The translations under genes were made by a program, and so were the position numbers. Positions 9,590 through 18,829 of a DNA stretch of 64,000 nt are shown here, in pieces (positions within the stretch are counted from its first letter, which is position 1; every line of letters begins with the position of its first letter). The stretch comes from Caldifarciminota bacterium (GTDB taxonomy: Bacteria; Hydrothermota; UBA3072), in assembly GCA_016930175.1 (NCBI GenBank), contig JAFGHJ010000027.1:33464-97463 (forward strand). Direction: 5' to 3'. Below the pieces are notes generated by a model that saw only the letters and a program-made list of their open reading frames with translations, was not told the DNA's origin and ran no database searches.

Positions 9590-11602
9590 ATGGAGAAGAG
9601 ATGTATTTGTATTGCTGGACATGCCAATTCCGGTAAAACTGCATTGGGAGAAGCAATACTGTATAAGGTGAATTTTACAAACAGATTGGGTTCCATTGAT
9701 ACGGGGACTTCAATCTTAGATTATATGAAGTATGAAAGAGAAAGAAAATATTCGGTTAGCCTTTCTGTCGCAACCTTTAAATATGACGATGTCGAAGTGG
9801 ATCTTATCGATACTCCCGGATATCTCGATTTTCAGGGAGAAAGGATTTCCGGCTTAAGTGTTTGCGATTCAGTTGTAATAGTAGTGGATGGGTCTTCCGG
9901 ACTTGGATTTACCACCGGTCAGGTTATTGAGCAAGCTCAGAAAAGAGGTATTCCGTCTATATTCTATATAAGTAAGCTGGGTAAAGAGTCTATTAATTTT
10001 AAAGGTATATTGGAAGAGATTAAGGATGAGGTTAAGACCGGTTTGGTACCTCTTGTTGTCCCATTAATCAAGGGAGATAAAACAATTGGAGTAGTTGATA
10101 TGCTTGATTTAAAAGCATATGCAGCTGAAGGTGAAATCGATATTCCTCCTGAATTCCAAAGCGAAATTGAACAATATAAGGAATCCATGATAGAATCTAT
10201 TTCAGAAGTCGATGAAGGACTTATGGAAAAATTTGTAGAAGAAAAAGAAATCACCAATGAAGATTTAAAGAAAGGTTTACAGAACGGGGTTCGGTCAGGT
10301 AAAATTTTTCCGGTGATAAGTGGCGATTCCATTTCACTTGTAGGGATTAATTGTCTTCTCCAATATATTAAGGATATACTTCCTTCTCCCGCCGAGGCGA
10401 AACTTCCTTCTCAAATTGAATCTATTGATGGTCCGACGGTTGCCTTTTCTTTTAAAACAAAATTCGAGACACATGTTGGAGAGTTAAACTTTATAAAAGT
10501 TTGGAGAGGAAAAATTTCTGCAGGCGATACACTTATAAATACTTCGAGTAATACTGAAGAAAAGATAAATCAACTCTTTGTTTTAAAAGGGAATGAAAGG
10601 GAATCGGTGAACGAAGTAAAAGCCGGTTCGATATGTGCTCTTGTAAAATTGAAAAATACTGCTTCAGGAGACACTCTCGCTGATCCTTCTAATCCGGTCA
10701 CATTAGATAAAATTGTTTTTCCTAAGCCTGTGGCTAAAATAGCAATTGAAGGTGAAAGCGAGAAAGACAACGATAAAATATCCAAAGGTCTTTCTAAGCT
10801 TAGAATATCCGATCGCACTTTGAATTACAATTTTGATTCTGAGGCCAAACAGCTTATTCTTGAAACGATGGGTGAGCAACATATGCAGTTTATAAAATCT
10901 TGGTTGGAGGATAATTTTGGGGTTCATCTTATAGAAAGCACGCCAGGAATTCATTATAGGGAAACGATACAAAAGAAATCAGAAGGTCAGGCAAAATTCA
11001 AAAAGCAAACCGGCGGAAGAGGTCAATACGGTGAAGTTTATCTTAAAGTAGAGCCTCTGGATAGAGGTGTGGGAGTGGAATTTGAGGATCAAATAAAAGG
11101 GGGAAATATACCAGGTAAATATGTGCCTTCAGTTGAAATGGGTGTGAGGGAAGCCTTAGCTACTGGAACACTTGCGTGTTATCCTGTTATCGATTGTAAG
11201 GTTATCGTATATGACGGATCCTATCATCCTGTCGATTCTTCAGACAATGCTTTCAGAAGAGCCGGCTCAATGGCTGTTAAAGATGCACTTTTAAAGGCTT
11301 CGCCTTTTCTCTTAGAACCGATTCTCAAAATTCAAGTTGTTATAACGGACGAGTATACTGGTGATGTTATGGGAGATCTTAACTCGAAAAGGGGTAAAAT
11401 TTTGGGTATAGATGCAAAAGGAAAGTTTCAGGTAATAAATGCTTATGTTCCGGAGAAGGAAATGTTTAAATATTCTTCCAGACTACGTTCTTTGACTCAA
11501 GGCACAGGTACTTATTCTGCCGAATTTGCATTTTATGAAAGAATGCCTGAGGAAATTTCCAAAGAAATTATAGAGCAAAGCAAGAGCAAAAAAGAGGAAT
11601 AA
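9590..11602 (+). CDS. EF-G-like GTPase paralogue with altered G4 motif
   Basis: Translation-factor GTPase of the EF-G-like group (FusA paralogues), 670 residues. G1 is GHANSGKT (10-17) and G3 is DTPGYLDF (74-81). The G4 motif, NKxD in functional GTPases, reads SKLG at 128-131. Domain II, domain III (LSKLRISDRTL, METMGEQH-like) and domain IV (GGRGQYGEVYL, GGNIPGKYVPSVEMG, REALATG) are all present. A longer frame opens at TTG 9572, but GGAGG (9579-9583) precedes ATG 9590 at good distance, so 9590 is chosen. The role is unknown; loss of the guanine-recognising Asp suggests altered nucleotide binding. Confidence 0.88.
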   Translation: MEKRCICIAGHANSGKTALGEAILYKVNFTNRLGSIDTGTSILDYMKYERERKYSVSLSVATFKYDDVEVDLIDTPGYLDFQGERISGLSVCDSVVIVVDGSSGLGFTTGQVIEQAQKRGIPSIFYISKLGKESINFKGILEEIKDEVKTGLVPLVVPLIKGDKTIGVVDMLDLKAYAAEGEIDIPPEFQSEIEQYKESMIESISEVDEGLMEKFVEEKEITNEDLKKGLQNGVRSGKIFPVISGDSISLVGINCLLQYIKDILPSPAEAKLPSQIESIDGPTVAFSFKTKFETHVGELNFIKVWRGKISAGDTLINTSSNTEEKINQLFVLKGNERESVNEVKAGSICALVKLKNTASGDTLADPSNPVTLDKIVFPKPVAKIAIEGESEKDNDKISKGLSKLRISDRTLNYNFDSEAKQLILETMGEQHMQFIKSWLEDNFGVHLIESTPGIHYRETIQKKSEGQAKFKKQTGGRGQYGEVYLKVEPLDRGVGVEFEDQIKGGNIPGKYVPSVEMGVREALATGTLACYPVIDCKVIVYDGSYHPVDSSDNAFRRAGSMAVKDALLKASPFLLEPILKIQVVITDEYTGDVMGDLNSKRGKILGIDAKGKFQVINAYVPEKEMFKYSSRLRSLTQGTGTYSAEFAFYERMPEEISKEIIEQSKSKKEE

Positions 11603-12465
11603 TGTTTCTGTTTCTTTTAGCTCTCTTCGAGGGAGAATTTATTCTTGTAGGCGTTGATGCAGGAAGCTGGGGAAGAGGGTCTACAGGTATTGCTTATCCT
11701 ACTACTGGGTTTAAGAATCCCGCTTCTTCTCTGGTTCTTGAGCCTTGTGTCTATTTTACCGGTTCGAGAATGTTCGGTAATCTTGCAAATGTCTTAAGCG
11801 GCGGTTTAAATTTAAGGCAGAGCGACTATGGGTTTGGGGTGCACTTTGTTTTTCACTCGGTTGGTGATATATACGACACGAGAGGTACCTGGGACGATAT
11901 AGATGGTGATGGATATCCCGATCCCGGAGAGGAGCTATACGATGATTTTAATGGCGTTTTTTCATCTCGAGAAGGAGCAATCTTTTCTACGTACTCAAAA
12001 TGGGTAGGTAACATTTCTTTAGGACTTGGTCTCAAGTTTATCTATAGGGAAATTTACGAGACAAGCGCAGTTGGAGCTGGCGCGGATTTAGGCATTATTT
12101 ATCAGCTGGAAGAAATCTCGATAGGAGTTGCAATAAAAGATATTACGACTTCTCCCGTGTTTTGGGAAGATAGTGCAGATCACATTGCCCCTTCATATCA
12201 AATAGGTTTTGGTTTTAACAAGAGATTAGGGAAAGTACCTGTTCTGATGGAAGTTAATCTCATTCAAGACGAATATGGGTTTAACAACCATTTGGGTGTC
12301 GAAATCGGTATGAATGAATGGCTTAAGGCTCGTGCTGGATTTTTTAATAAACAGGTAACTACAGGTTTCGGAATTGAAAAACGCCCTTTTTTAGTTGATT
12401 ACGCTTTGAACATTCATCCTGATTTATTAATGTCACATAGAGTTTCTTTGTTGTATAAACTTTAA
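11602..12465 (+). CDS. PorV/UPF0164-like outer-membrane beta-barrel protein
   Basis: 287 residues; the ATG overlaps the EF-G-like stop by 1 nt. A very short hydrophobic N terminus leads into SWGRGSTGIAYPTTGF and KNPASSLVLEP, the Gly-rich/NPA motif of UPF0164/PorV barrels, then alternating amphipathic strands. An acidic loop around residues 90-113 (DIDGDGYPDPGEE, then YDD) resembles a calcium-binding DxDGDG loop. A periplasmic or outer-membrane location is inferred. The gene ends 78 nt from a convergent gene; no terminator is seen in that gap. Confidence 0.68.
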   Translation: MFLFLLALFEGEFILVGVDAGSWGRGSTGIAYPTTGFKNPASSLVLEPCVYFTGSRMFGNLANVLSGGLNLRQSDYGFGVHFVFHSVGDIYDTRGTWDDIDGDGYPDPGEELYDDFNGVFSSREGAIFSTYSKWVGNISLGLGLKFIYREIYETSAVGAGADLGIIYQLEEISIGVAIKDITTSPVFWEDSADHIAPSYQIGFGFNKRLGKVPVLMEVNLIQDEYGFNNHLGVEIGMNEWLKARAGFFNKQVTTGFGIEKRPFLVDYALNIHPDLLMSHRVSLLYKL

Positions 12466-12543
12466 AAAATATTGATTTAGAGAATAAGTATTTTAGTCTA
12501 TCGGTGTTAATCAGTTAATTAGTAAAAAAGACCTGCTCCTTAA

Positions 12544-13551
12544 TTACGTATTATAGTTAATTTCCCCTTTTTCCATTAGTTTTAAGCATATTTTCACTAA
12601 TTTTGGGTCAAACTGCGTTCCGGAATTTTTTCTTAACTCTTCAACGATTTCTTTATGCGAAAGGCCTTTTCTGTAAGGTCTTTTTGACATCATTGCGCTA
12701 AGAGAATCAGCAATAGCTAATATTCTCGCTGATTCTGGTATTTTTTTCCCTTCTAAACCATCGGGAAAACCTTTACCGTCATATCTTTCATGATGATGAA
12801 GAACAGCATTAAGAATTTTTTTATTTCTAATCGCAGGATTTATTATAAATTCTCCTATTTCAGGATGTTTTTTCATTATTGCGTATTCTTTTTCTGTCAG
12901 AGTTTCGGGTTTCATTAAAATAGAATCGGGTATACCAACTTTACCTATATCGTGTATCATACAAGCATAACTCAGCATTTCTTTTTCTTTTTTTGTATAT
13001 GCAAGTTTATCGGCAATTTCAAGTGCAATTTCTTTAACTTGCTTTGAATGCCCTTCCTGGTAAGGGTCTTTTGCTTCAAGCGCGTTAACAAGAGATGTAA
13101 TTGTATCTAACATTTTCTTTTCTATTTTTTCTCTTTGCTCTCTGACTTTAGCTTCTAATTCTATTTGATAATCTCTTTTTATACGCAGGAGGAAGTTTCT
13201 TTCCTTTACTTTTTCGAGAACCCTCCCAAGTTCTTCGGGAAGGACAGGTTTTACAAGATAATCGTATGCGCCTACGCGCATCGTGCTTCTTATTATATCA
13301 ATATCTCTGAAAGCAGTTACCATTATTATAGAAACATCTGGATTAACACTTAAAAGCGCTTTTGCTGCTTCAATACCGTTCATTCCGGGCATTTCAATAT
13401 CAAGAAGCACACAGTCAAAGTTGTTTTTCTTGTATTCGTTAACAGCCTCGAAGCCATCTGAGCTTGTTTTGCAATTATGCCCTTGTAAAGTAAGAATGTT
13501 AGTAAGGGACTTTAGAATTTTATTGTCATCATCTGCTAATAAGATTTCCAT
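12544..13551 (-). CDS. Response regulator with HD-GYP cyclic-di-GMP phosphodiesterase domain
   Basis: 335 residues. The receiver domain (1-120) has Asp7/Asp8/Asp9 and phospho-acceptor Asp51 in CVLLDIEMPG. A coiled linker (about 120-150) leads to an intact HD-GYP domain: the first His in EGHSKQVKEIA, MIHDIGKVGIPD, the middle HPEIGEFII, and HHHERYDGKGFPDG (GFP in place of GYP), then ILAIADSLSAM. It should hydrolyse cyclic di-GMP when phosphorylated. It lies 27 nt downstream of the metallo-hydrolase gene on the same strand, so they form a pair. Compare the degraded HD domain at 4614-6032. Confidence 0.93.
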   Translation of the reverse strand: MEILLADDDNKILKSLTNILTLQGHNCKTSSDGFEAVNEYKKNNFDCVLLDIEMPGMNGIEAAKALLSVNPDVSIIMVTAFRDIDIIRSTMRVGAYDYLVKPVLPEELGRVLEKVKERNFLLRIKRDYQIELEAKVREQREKIEKKMLDTITSLVNALEAKDPYQEGHSKQVKEIALEIADKLAYTKKEKEMLSYACMIHDIGKVGIPDSILMKPETLTEKEYAIMKKHPEIGEFIINPAIRNKKILNAVLHHHERYDGKGFPDGLEGKKIPESARILAIADSLSAMMSKRPYRKGLSHKEIVEELRKNSGTQFDPKLVKICLKLMEKGEINYNT

Positions 13552-13578
13552 AAAAATACAAATTTTTTTTAAGAACTT

Positions 13579-14409
13579 TTACAAGCAGAATTCGCTGCCC
13601 TCGCGGGCACCCTTAACTTTTAATCCTTTTCCGGCTAATTTATTAGCCTTTTTTATAATGCTGTCTATTTGTTTGTCCTTCCTTGTTGGGTCGTAATGAG
13701 TTAAGTATAGAGTTTTTATATTTCCATCTTTTGCGAAAGCCACTGTTTGCTCCCATGAGGAATGTCCCCAACTTTTATGTTTTTTCATTTCACGTTTTTC
13801 ATATTGAGCGTCGTGAATCAAAACATCAGAATCTTTTATAAAGTCCAGGTGGTCTTCGTAAGGTACAACCGCAATATCCTGATGGTCAAGTTCGTTATCA
13901 CTCATAAATACGAAACTTTTTCCGTCCTCTTCAAATTTGAAAGCATGGGTTTCGAGAGGATGGTTTGTTAATATTGAACTGATTTTGACTCCGTCTATTG
14001 AAATACCTGATTTTCTAATCTTTTCGAATTCTATTTTGGCAGCTATTTGTTTAAATGGTACCGGGTAGTAAAGAGATTGCATTTGTCCTTTGAGTATATC
14101 TAAAAGTCTTCCATAAGTAGGTGAAGCGGCAAATATTTTTATTGAGAAAGTCGGAATATATATAGGAATAAAGAACGGAAATCCCTGAATGTGATCCCAG
14201 TGGGAATGTGTAAGAAACAAATTAATATGATTTACCTTTTCTGCGAATATTTCGTTTGAAAGTACTCGCATTCCGGAACCCGCATCAATAATGATTTTTT
14301 TACCGCTATTTAAGGTGAGATCTAAGCATGTTGTATTGCCTCCGTATTTAACCGTGTGTTTTCCGGGTGATGGTATTGAACCTCTTGTACCCAAAAGTTT
14401 AATTTTCAT
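13579..14409 (-). CDS. Metallo-beta-lactamase-fold hydrolase
   Basis: 276 residues of the MBL superfamily, closest in layout to the PhnP/RNase Z-like and TaR3-type branch. The N terminus is KLLGTRGSIPSPG and KYGGNTTCLDL, and the zinc motif is THSHWDHIQG (His68, His70, Asp72, His73). Further ligands are NHPLETHAFKF, the Asp in MSDNELDHQD, and LTHYDPTR near the C terminus. The substrate is unknown; a phosphodiester is likely. The mRNA is predicted to start at the A of the ATG, because a TTGACA/TAAGAT promoter ends 6 nt upstream and no ribosome site exists. It precedes the HD-GYP regulator in a two-gene unit. Confidence 0.85.
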   Translation of the reverse strand: MKIKLLGTRGSIPSPGKHTVKYGGNTTCLDLTLNSGKKIIIDAGSGMRVLSNEIFAEKVNHINLFLTHSHWDHIQGFPFFIPIYIPTFSIKIFAASPTYGRLLDILKGQMQSLYYPVPFKQIAAKIEFEKIRKSGISIDGVKISSILTNHPLETHAFKFEEDGKSFVFMSDNELDHQDIAVVPYEDHLDFIKDSDVLIHDAQYEKREMKKHKSWGHSSWEQTVAFAKDGNIKTLYLTHYDPTRKDKQIDSIIKKANKLAGKGLKVKGAREGSEFCL

Positions 14410-14415
14410 AAAATA

Positions 14416-14444
14416 ATCTTAAGTAAAAATGCGGATTTGTCAAG
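14416..14444 (-). promoter_or_regulatory. Sigma-70 promoter, leaderless, for MBL hydrolase
   Basis: On the minus strand TTGACA (14444-14439) and TAAGAT (14421-14416) are separated by 17 nt. Six bases separate the -10 from the ATG at 14409, so the expected start point is the A of the start codon. There is no Shine-Dalgarno sequence. Confidence 0.75.
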
Positions 14445-14608
14445 CTCTTTATAGCGTATTATCTTATTAAAGGGACTGATTATAGAAAATTTTTATATTT
14501 TTTTTCTCATGGTTGCTTTAGGGACTTGCCTTAAATATATTATCTTTTTAATATTTATTAAAACAAAGAAAGACTCAAAAAAACTAGATTCTATAAAGGG
14601 AGGATTAT

Positions 14609-15298
14609 ATGAGAAAATGTACAGTTATAAAAATCATTTTGATGCTTTTAGTTGTAATTTTTTTTAAAAGCTCAGGAGGAGGAAAAATGCTTGATGAGGA
14701 AAAGAAAATAAAATTGCCGGTACCTAGATATAAAAGTACCATATCTGTAGAAGAAGCGATATTGAACCGAAGATCGGTAAGAAGTTATTCAAAAGAACCT
14801 CTTAATTTAGAAGAAATTTCACAGCTCTTATGGGCAGCTCAGGGCATTACCGATGAGAAAAGAAATTTAAGAGCAGCTCCTTCTGCAGGAGCTCTTTATC
14901 CTCTCGAAACTTATATCGTTGTGGGTAACGTATCTTCTCTTGAAGATGGTATTTATAGGTATAATCCGCTGAATCATGAAATTATAAAGTATAAGGAGGG
15001 AGATTGTAGAAGTGAGCTTTCGCTTGCCGCGCTTGGTCAATCCTGCGTCAGAAATGGCGCTGTTTCGATAGTTTTTGCAGCCGTTTATGAGAGAATTACA
15101 GGGAAATACGGAAATAGAGGAATTATGTATACTTACATGGAAGCCGGGCATGCCGCTCAGAATATTTATTTGCAGGCTGAAGCTTTAGGACTCGGTACTG
15201 TTGTTGTAGGAGCTTTCATAGATGATAAGGTTAAGGAAGTTATAGGTATGAAGGAAGAGGAAACTCCTTTATATATTTTGCCTGTAGGAAAGAAATAA
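14609..15298 (+). CDS. SagB/ThcOx-type nitroreductase-family oxidoreductase
   Basis: 229-residue FMN-dependent nitroreductase fold. The SagB-like blocks are ILNRRSVRSYSKEPLNLEEIS, LLWAAQGIT, RAAPSAGALYPLE, NPLNHEI and GHAAQNIYLQAEALGLGTV. No azole/peptide maturation partners are nearby, so this is the stand-alone SagB-like subgroup of unknown substrate. Two starts are plausible. ATG 14609 (GGGAGG upstream) adds a hydrophobic 26-residue N terminus, possibly an export signal or anchor. ATG 14687, directly after AGGAGGAGG, gives a soluble enzyme. YjbQ follows 26 nt later. Confidence 0.88.
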   Translation: MRKCTVIKIILMLLVVIFFKSSGGGKMLDEEKKIKLPVPRYKSTISVEEAILNRRSVRSYSKEPLNLEEISQLLWAAQGITDEKRNLRAAPSAGALYPLETYIVVGNVSSLEDGIYRYNPLNHEIIKYKEGDCRSELSLAALGQSCVRNGAVSIVFAAVYERITGKYGNRGIMYTYMEAGHAAQNIYLQAEALGLGTVVVGAFIDDKVKEVIGMKEEETPLYILPVGKK

Positions 15299-15324
15299 GG
15301 TTTTTTTATTTTAAGGAGGAATTG

Positions 15325-15741
15325 ATGGGAATAAAGATTAAAAAAGAAATTTCGGTTTCAACGAGTAGGAGAAACGAATTTGTAGATGTAACAGGAGAAG
15401 TAAGTAATGTGGTCAAAGAGAGTGGGGTAAAGGAAGGTTATGTTCACCTTTATGTTCCTCATACGACCGCAGCTGTAACAATTAACGAAAATTATGACCC
15501 TTCGGTTAAAAGCGATATTTTAAATAAGTTATCTGATATAGTTCCCGCTGGCGCCGGATATTCACACGCGGAAGGAAACGCAGATAGTCACATTAAAGCT
15601 TCTATTATCGGAAATTCGGATTTTATTCCGGTTACAGGAGGTGATATTGCCCTTGGAACATGGCAGGGAATTTTTTTCTGTGAGTTCGACGGACCCCGCT
15701 CGAGGAGAATGCTGATACAGATTATTGAACAGGAATATTAA
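15325..15741 (+). CDS. YjbQ/UPF0047 family protein
   Basis: 138-residue member of the YjbQ family (UPF0047), a small trimeric protein of uncertain physiology; members show weak thiamine-phosphate synthase activity. Hallmarks are GYVHLYVPHTTAAVTINEN, the His of YSHAEGNADSHIKASIIG, and GTWQGIFFCEFDGPRSRR. A TTG lies 3 nt upstream, but the strong AGGAGG (15314-15319) fits ATG 15325 best. Probably co-transcribed with the SagB-like gene. Confidence 0.92.
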   Translation: MGIKIKKEISVSTSRRNEFVDVTGEVSNVVKESGVKEGYVHLYVPHTTAAVTINENYDPSVKSDILNKLSDIVPAGAGYSHAEGNADSHIKASIIGNSDFIPVTGGDIALGTWQGIFFCEFDGPRSRRMLIQIIEQEY

Positions 15742-15870
15742 CCACATAGGACACAGAGAAAAATAAGAACACGCAGAGAGCACAGAGATTTTTTGTTGTT
15801 TAAAAACCTCCCACAACCCCAAAATATTCTCACACAAAGACACAAAGGACACAAAGTCCATCCACCCAAC
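15742..15870. repeat. Dispersed intergenic repeat cluster (CACAGAG / CACAAAG type)
   Basis: A non-coding stretch between converging genes, made of near-repeats such as GGACACAGAG, GAGAGCACAGAG, ACACAAAGACACAAAGGACAC. An AGATTTTTTGTTGTTT segment separates two blocks. Same family as the repeats at 28899, 32634, 40960, 56690 and 63045. Confidence 0.75.
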
Positions 15871-15901
15871 TCAAAGATTTATTTTGTTGTTACCAAGAAT
15901 C

Positions 15902-16687
15902 CTAATTACTATATTTAGTTATAACCTCTATTAAGTTTTCAACCTTTTCTTCTGGTGTTGAGTGGTCGAGTTCGAGTGCGATTGTGATATCATTTTTGTT
16001 TTTTATGCTATTGAAAAAATTATCAAAATCTATATTACCTTTACCAACGGGTAAATGTTCGTCCTTTTTACCTTTATTATCGTGTAGGTGTACATATTGA
16101 AGCCTGTTGTACATTTTTTTGACCCAATCAGAGGGAGATAGATTAGAGAAAACATTCATGTGTCCAATATCCAAACAAAGAGCAAAGAAATCACTGTTTA
16201 CGGCGTCACAGAGCTTAATAAGAATATCTGGGGATTCTTCTACTAAATTTTCTATTACTATTTTAATTCCTTCTTTTTCGTATTTTTTTATCTCGCTTTT
16301 CCAGAAATTAATTGTCTCTTCTAACCAGAGCTTTTCTAATTCCCATTTCTTGATATCTTCGGAAATTCCACTGTGAACAACCAGAATCTCAGGTTTTAAT
16401 TTTTTTGCCATTTCGTAGGTTTTTTGCATTCTCTTTTTTACTGCTTCTTTAAGCAAATAATCGTTGTATGTATATCTGATGCCTACAAATGGCCCATGAA
16501 CTGAAATTCTTCCGGAAAAATTTTCAATTACTCTTTTATGCTGTTTTATTTTTTCTTCCCATGCTTGGGGAGAAGCAACTCCTTTTAAGCCATAGCTTTG
16601 AAGCTCAATACCAACATTTAACTCTTCAAGTTTTGGTAATATATGGAAATCTTTTTCATAACCCGATAAACATAAAAAGAAATTCAT
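15902..16687 (-). CDS. Sugar phosphate isomerase/epimerase-like TIM-barrel protein
   Basis: 261 residues of the xylose-isomerase-like TIM-barrel superfamily (AP endonuclease 2 fold). Visible are GRISVHGPFVG, EILVVHSGI, IVIENLVEESPD, ALCLDIGHMNVF, LQYVHLHDNKGKKDEHLPVGKG and ITIALELDH. The Glu, Asp, His and Glu ligands of a divalent-metal centre are thus all represented. The substrate is unknown; sugar or polyol epimerisation is the usual role. A TTGACA/TAATAT promoter lies just upstream. The 3' end faces repeat DNA. Confidence 0.8.
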   Translation of the reverse strand: MNFFLCLSGYEKDFHILPKLEELNVGIELQSYGLKGVASPQAWEEKIKQHKRVIENFSGRISVHGPFVGIRYTYNDYLLKEAVKKRMQKTYEMAKKLKPEILVVHSGISEDIKKWELEKLWLEETINFWKSEIKKYEKEGIKIVIENLVEESPDILIKLCDAVNSDFFALCLDIGHMNVFSNLSPSDWVKKMYNRLQYVHLHDNKGKKDEHLPVGKGNIDFDNFFNSIKNKNDITIALELDHSTPEEKVENLIEVITKYSN

Positions 16688-16702
16688 TTTATACCCTATG
16701 GT

Positions 16703-16730
16703 ATATTAGTTAAGCCTTATTAACTGTCAA
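16703..16730 (-). promoter_or_regulatory. Sigma-70 promoter for the TIM-barrel isomerase gene
   Basis: Minus-strand TTGACA (16730-16725), 16 nt spacer, TAATAT (16708-16703). The spacer contains GTTAA and TTAAC in inverted orientation (loop 6 nt), a possible operator. The ATG is 15 nt beyond the -10. Confidence 0.65.
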
Positions 16731-16823
16731 GGATGTAACAGGAGTAAAAAGTGGAGATTATTAATAGTTATTTACTTTAACTTTTATCTTTTTTCCTTCA
16801 ACTGTCAGCAAAAAACTATTCAC

Positions 16824-16851
16824 TTGACAAGAATATTGTTTTATCTATATT
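16824..16851 (+). promoter_or_regulatory. Sigma-70 promoter of the cytochrome/propeller cluster
   Basis: TTGACA (16824-16829), 16 nt, TATATT (16846-16851). It lies 63 nt before the first gene of the cluster. No other convincing promoter is seen before ccsBA, so the five genes may be one unit. Confidence 0.7.
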
Positions 16852-16914
16852 ATTTTTAATGTGGTTCACTGAATATTTATATGAATATTAATGGATTTTA
16901 AAGGAGTAAAACTT

Positions 16915-18828
16915 ATGAAAAAAGTAAACTCGAAAGGTTTAAAATCAAAGCTCAAAAAATCTTCGGGTATTTCAAAGAGGACCATTAATGCTGCAAATTA
17001 TCAGAAATTTTATTATTTTACCGTTATGCCTATTTTTTTTATTTTCTTTTATTTATGGTTTTACTTTCGTGTAGATACGAAACTTATTTATCAATATCAA
17101 GAACCGATATTCTTTTTTAACCCCCGGTTTTTTCAAGATTATTTACTCTATCCGGGAGGATTAACGGAATATATTGCTGCTTTTTTAGCGCAGCTTTATT
17201 ATTTTCCTTGGGTTGGAGCGTTAATGATTACAATTTTTGCCGGTCTAACGTTCTTCTTTACACGATGGCTGATTAAAGAAACCGGAGCAAAAATCGGAGG
17301 AGATATTATATCTTTTATTCCTGCCCTGCTACTTTTAGCGTGTCATAGTCAATATGAATTTTTATTGAGCTTTACCATCGGTTATCTCTTTGCTTTGCTA
17401 TTTCTGTTTCTTTATATATATTTAGTGCCTGAAAATAAAATAATTCGTTTTCTTATATATTTCCTGTCTTCTATTCTACTCTATTTTTTAGTAGGGGGAG
17501 CGTTTTTCCTTTTTGTTCTTTTGTGCGGCTTTTTTGAACTTTTGCTTGCTCGTCGATATGTTTTGGGCTTACTAATAATTATTTCCAGTGTCGTATTACC
17601 CTATCTTGCAGCATCCTTTATCTTCTTAGTTAGCCTGCGGAAGGCTTATGTACATCTTTTGCCATTTGAATATGTTAATAAGAAAATCTATTTATTACAT
17701 ATGACATTATATGCTTTCTATCCGATTGTATTGATTGTTCGAGGTATAATTAATTTTAGAAATTCGAAGAAGGGTAAAGCTGTTAAGCGGAATTTGTTAG
17801 CTTCTTTTTTAAGTCGCGTAGGACCCCGGCTGAAAATGGCGCTTAAGTTTATCTTTCTCGTTATTCTCCTTACAATAACAGCTTTTCTGTCTTATGAGAA
17901 AGTACAAAAAGATCAGCTGATGGTAGATTATTATGCTAGAAATCATGATTGGAATCAAGTCTTGAAAAGAATAAAGGGTGCGCCGCGATTAGATTTGGAA
18001 ATGATTTTTCAAGCAAACAGGGCATTATATCATTTGGGGCTTTTATCATCGGATATGTTTGCCTTGCCGCAATTTTGGGGTACACAAGGTTTGCTCATGC
18101 CACAAGATGTCCGGTTCAAATATCCTCTCCAAAGCAGCTATTTTTATTTCGATTTAGGACATATTAATGAAGCAGAACACTGGGCGCATGAGTCTATGTC
18201 TATTCGTGGCGAAACCGGATGGACTCTTGAGCAATTGGCATTGGTGAATATAGTCAAAGGTGAATTTGATATAGCTCATGTTTTTATATCTAAGTTAAAT
18301 CAGACTTTGTTGTTCAGAAGAAAAGCAAATCTATTACGCCAATTATGGAATGACAGTACCAGAATTTCAAGCGATCCGGGAATGCTTGCCATGCGTTCTC
18401 GTATGCCAAACCCGGAACATGATTTTATCTATTATTCTGATTATTCGGATATTGTTTTAGAACGTATTTTAAATAATAACCCCTCTAATAGGATGGCTTT
18501 TGAGTACTTAATGGCTTACTATCTGTTGAGTGATAATCTTGGTCAATTTGCCAACGAAATGGCACGCTTAAAAGATTTAGGATATACTGAGATTCCAAGG
18601 CATTATCAGGAAGCCCTGGTACTTTATATTGCTCTTTCTGGGAATCGTAGTCTTCCTTCACTTGAAGGATATAAAATTAGTGCTAAAACAATAGCAAGAT
18701 TTAAGAATTTCCAAGATATATTAAAAAAATTCCGTGGGAATAAAGGTTTAGCCTATAATGAACTTTATAAAAATCACGGTAATACCTATTGGTTCTATTC
18801 TATTTATTATAAACCAAAGGAGCAATAG
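16915..18828 (+). CDS. Polytopic membrane protein with helical-repeat tail (DUF6057-like), copy 1
   Basis: 637 residues. About nine or ten hydrophobic segments fill residues 25-325. A soluble, probably helical TPR-like region (330-637) follows, beginning VDYYARNHDWNQVLKR and containing NRMAFEYLMAYYLLSDNLG. The loop LLYPGGLTEYIAAFLAQLYYFPWVGAL is conserved with copy 2 at 20437 and, from memory, with DUF6057 proteins of Bacteroidetes. Function is unknown. A frame opens at ATG 16891, but AAAGGAG (16899-16905) precedes ATG 16915 at proper distance. It is followed 1 nt later by a CxxCH/PD40 protein, and this pair arrangement is repeated downstream. Confidence 0.78.
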   Translation: MKKVNSKGLKSKLKKSSGISKRTINAANYQKFYYFTVMPIFFIFFYLWFYFRVDTKLIYQYQEPIFFFNPRFFQDYLLYPGGLTEYIAAFLAQLYYFPWVGALMITIFAGLTFFFTRWLIKETGAKIGGDIISFIPALLLLACHSQYEFLLSFTIGYLFALLFLFLYIYLVPENKIIRFLIYFLSSILLYFLVGGAFFLFVLLCGFFELLLARRYVLGLLIIISSVVLPYLAASFIFLVSLRKAYVHLLPFEYVNKKIYLLHMTLYAFYPIVLIVRGIINFRNSKKGKAVKRNLLASFLSRVGPRLKMALKFIFLVILLTITAFLSYEKVQKDQLMVDYYARNHDWNQVLKRIKGAPRLDLEMIFQANRALYHLGLLSSDMFALPQFWGTQGLLMPQDVRFKYPLQSSYFYFDLGHINEAEHWAHESMSIRGETGWTLEQLALVNIVKGEFDIAHVFISKLNQTLLFRRKANLLRQLWNDSTRISSDPGMLAMRSRMPNPEHDFIYYSDYSDIVLERILNNNPSNRMAFEYLMAYYLLSDNLGQFANEMARLKDLGYTEIPRHYQEALVLYIALSGNRSLPSLEGYKISAKTIARFKNFQDILKKFRGNKGLAYNELYKNHGNTYWFYSIYYKPKEQ

Positions 18829-18829
18829 A

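Noticed and set aside
15742..15870. CRISPR-like array
   Set aside because: Repeat units vary in length and spacing, have no unique spacers and no cas genes nearby.
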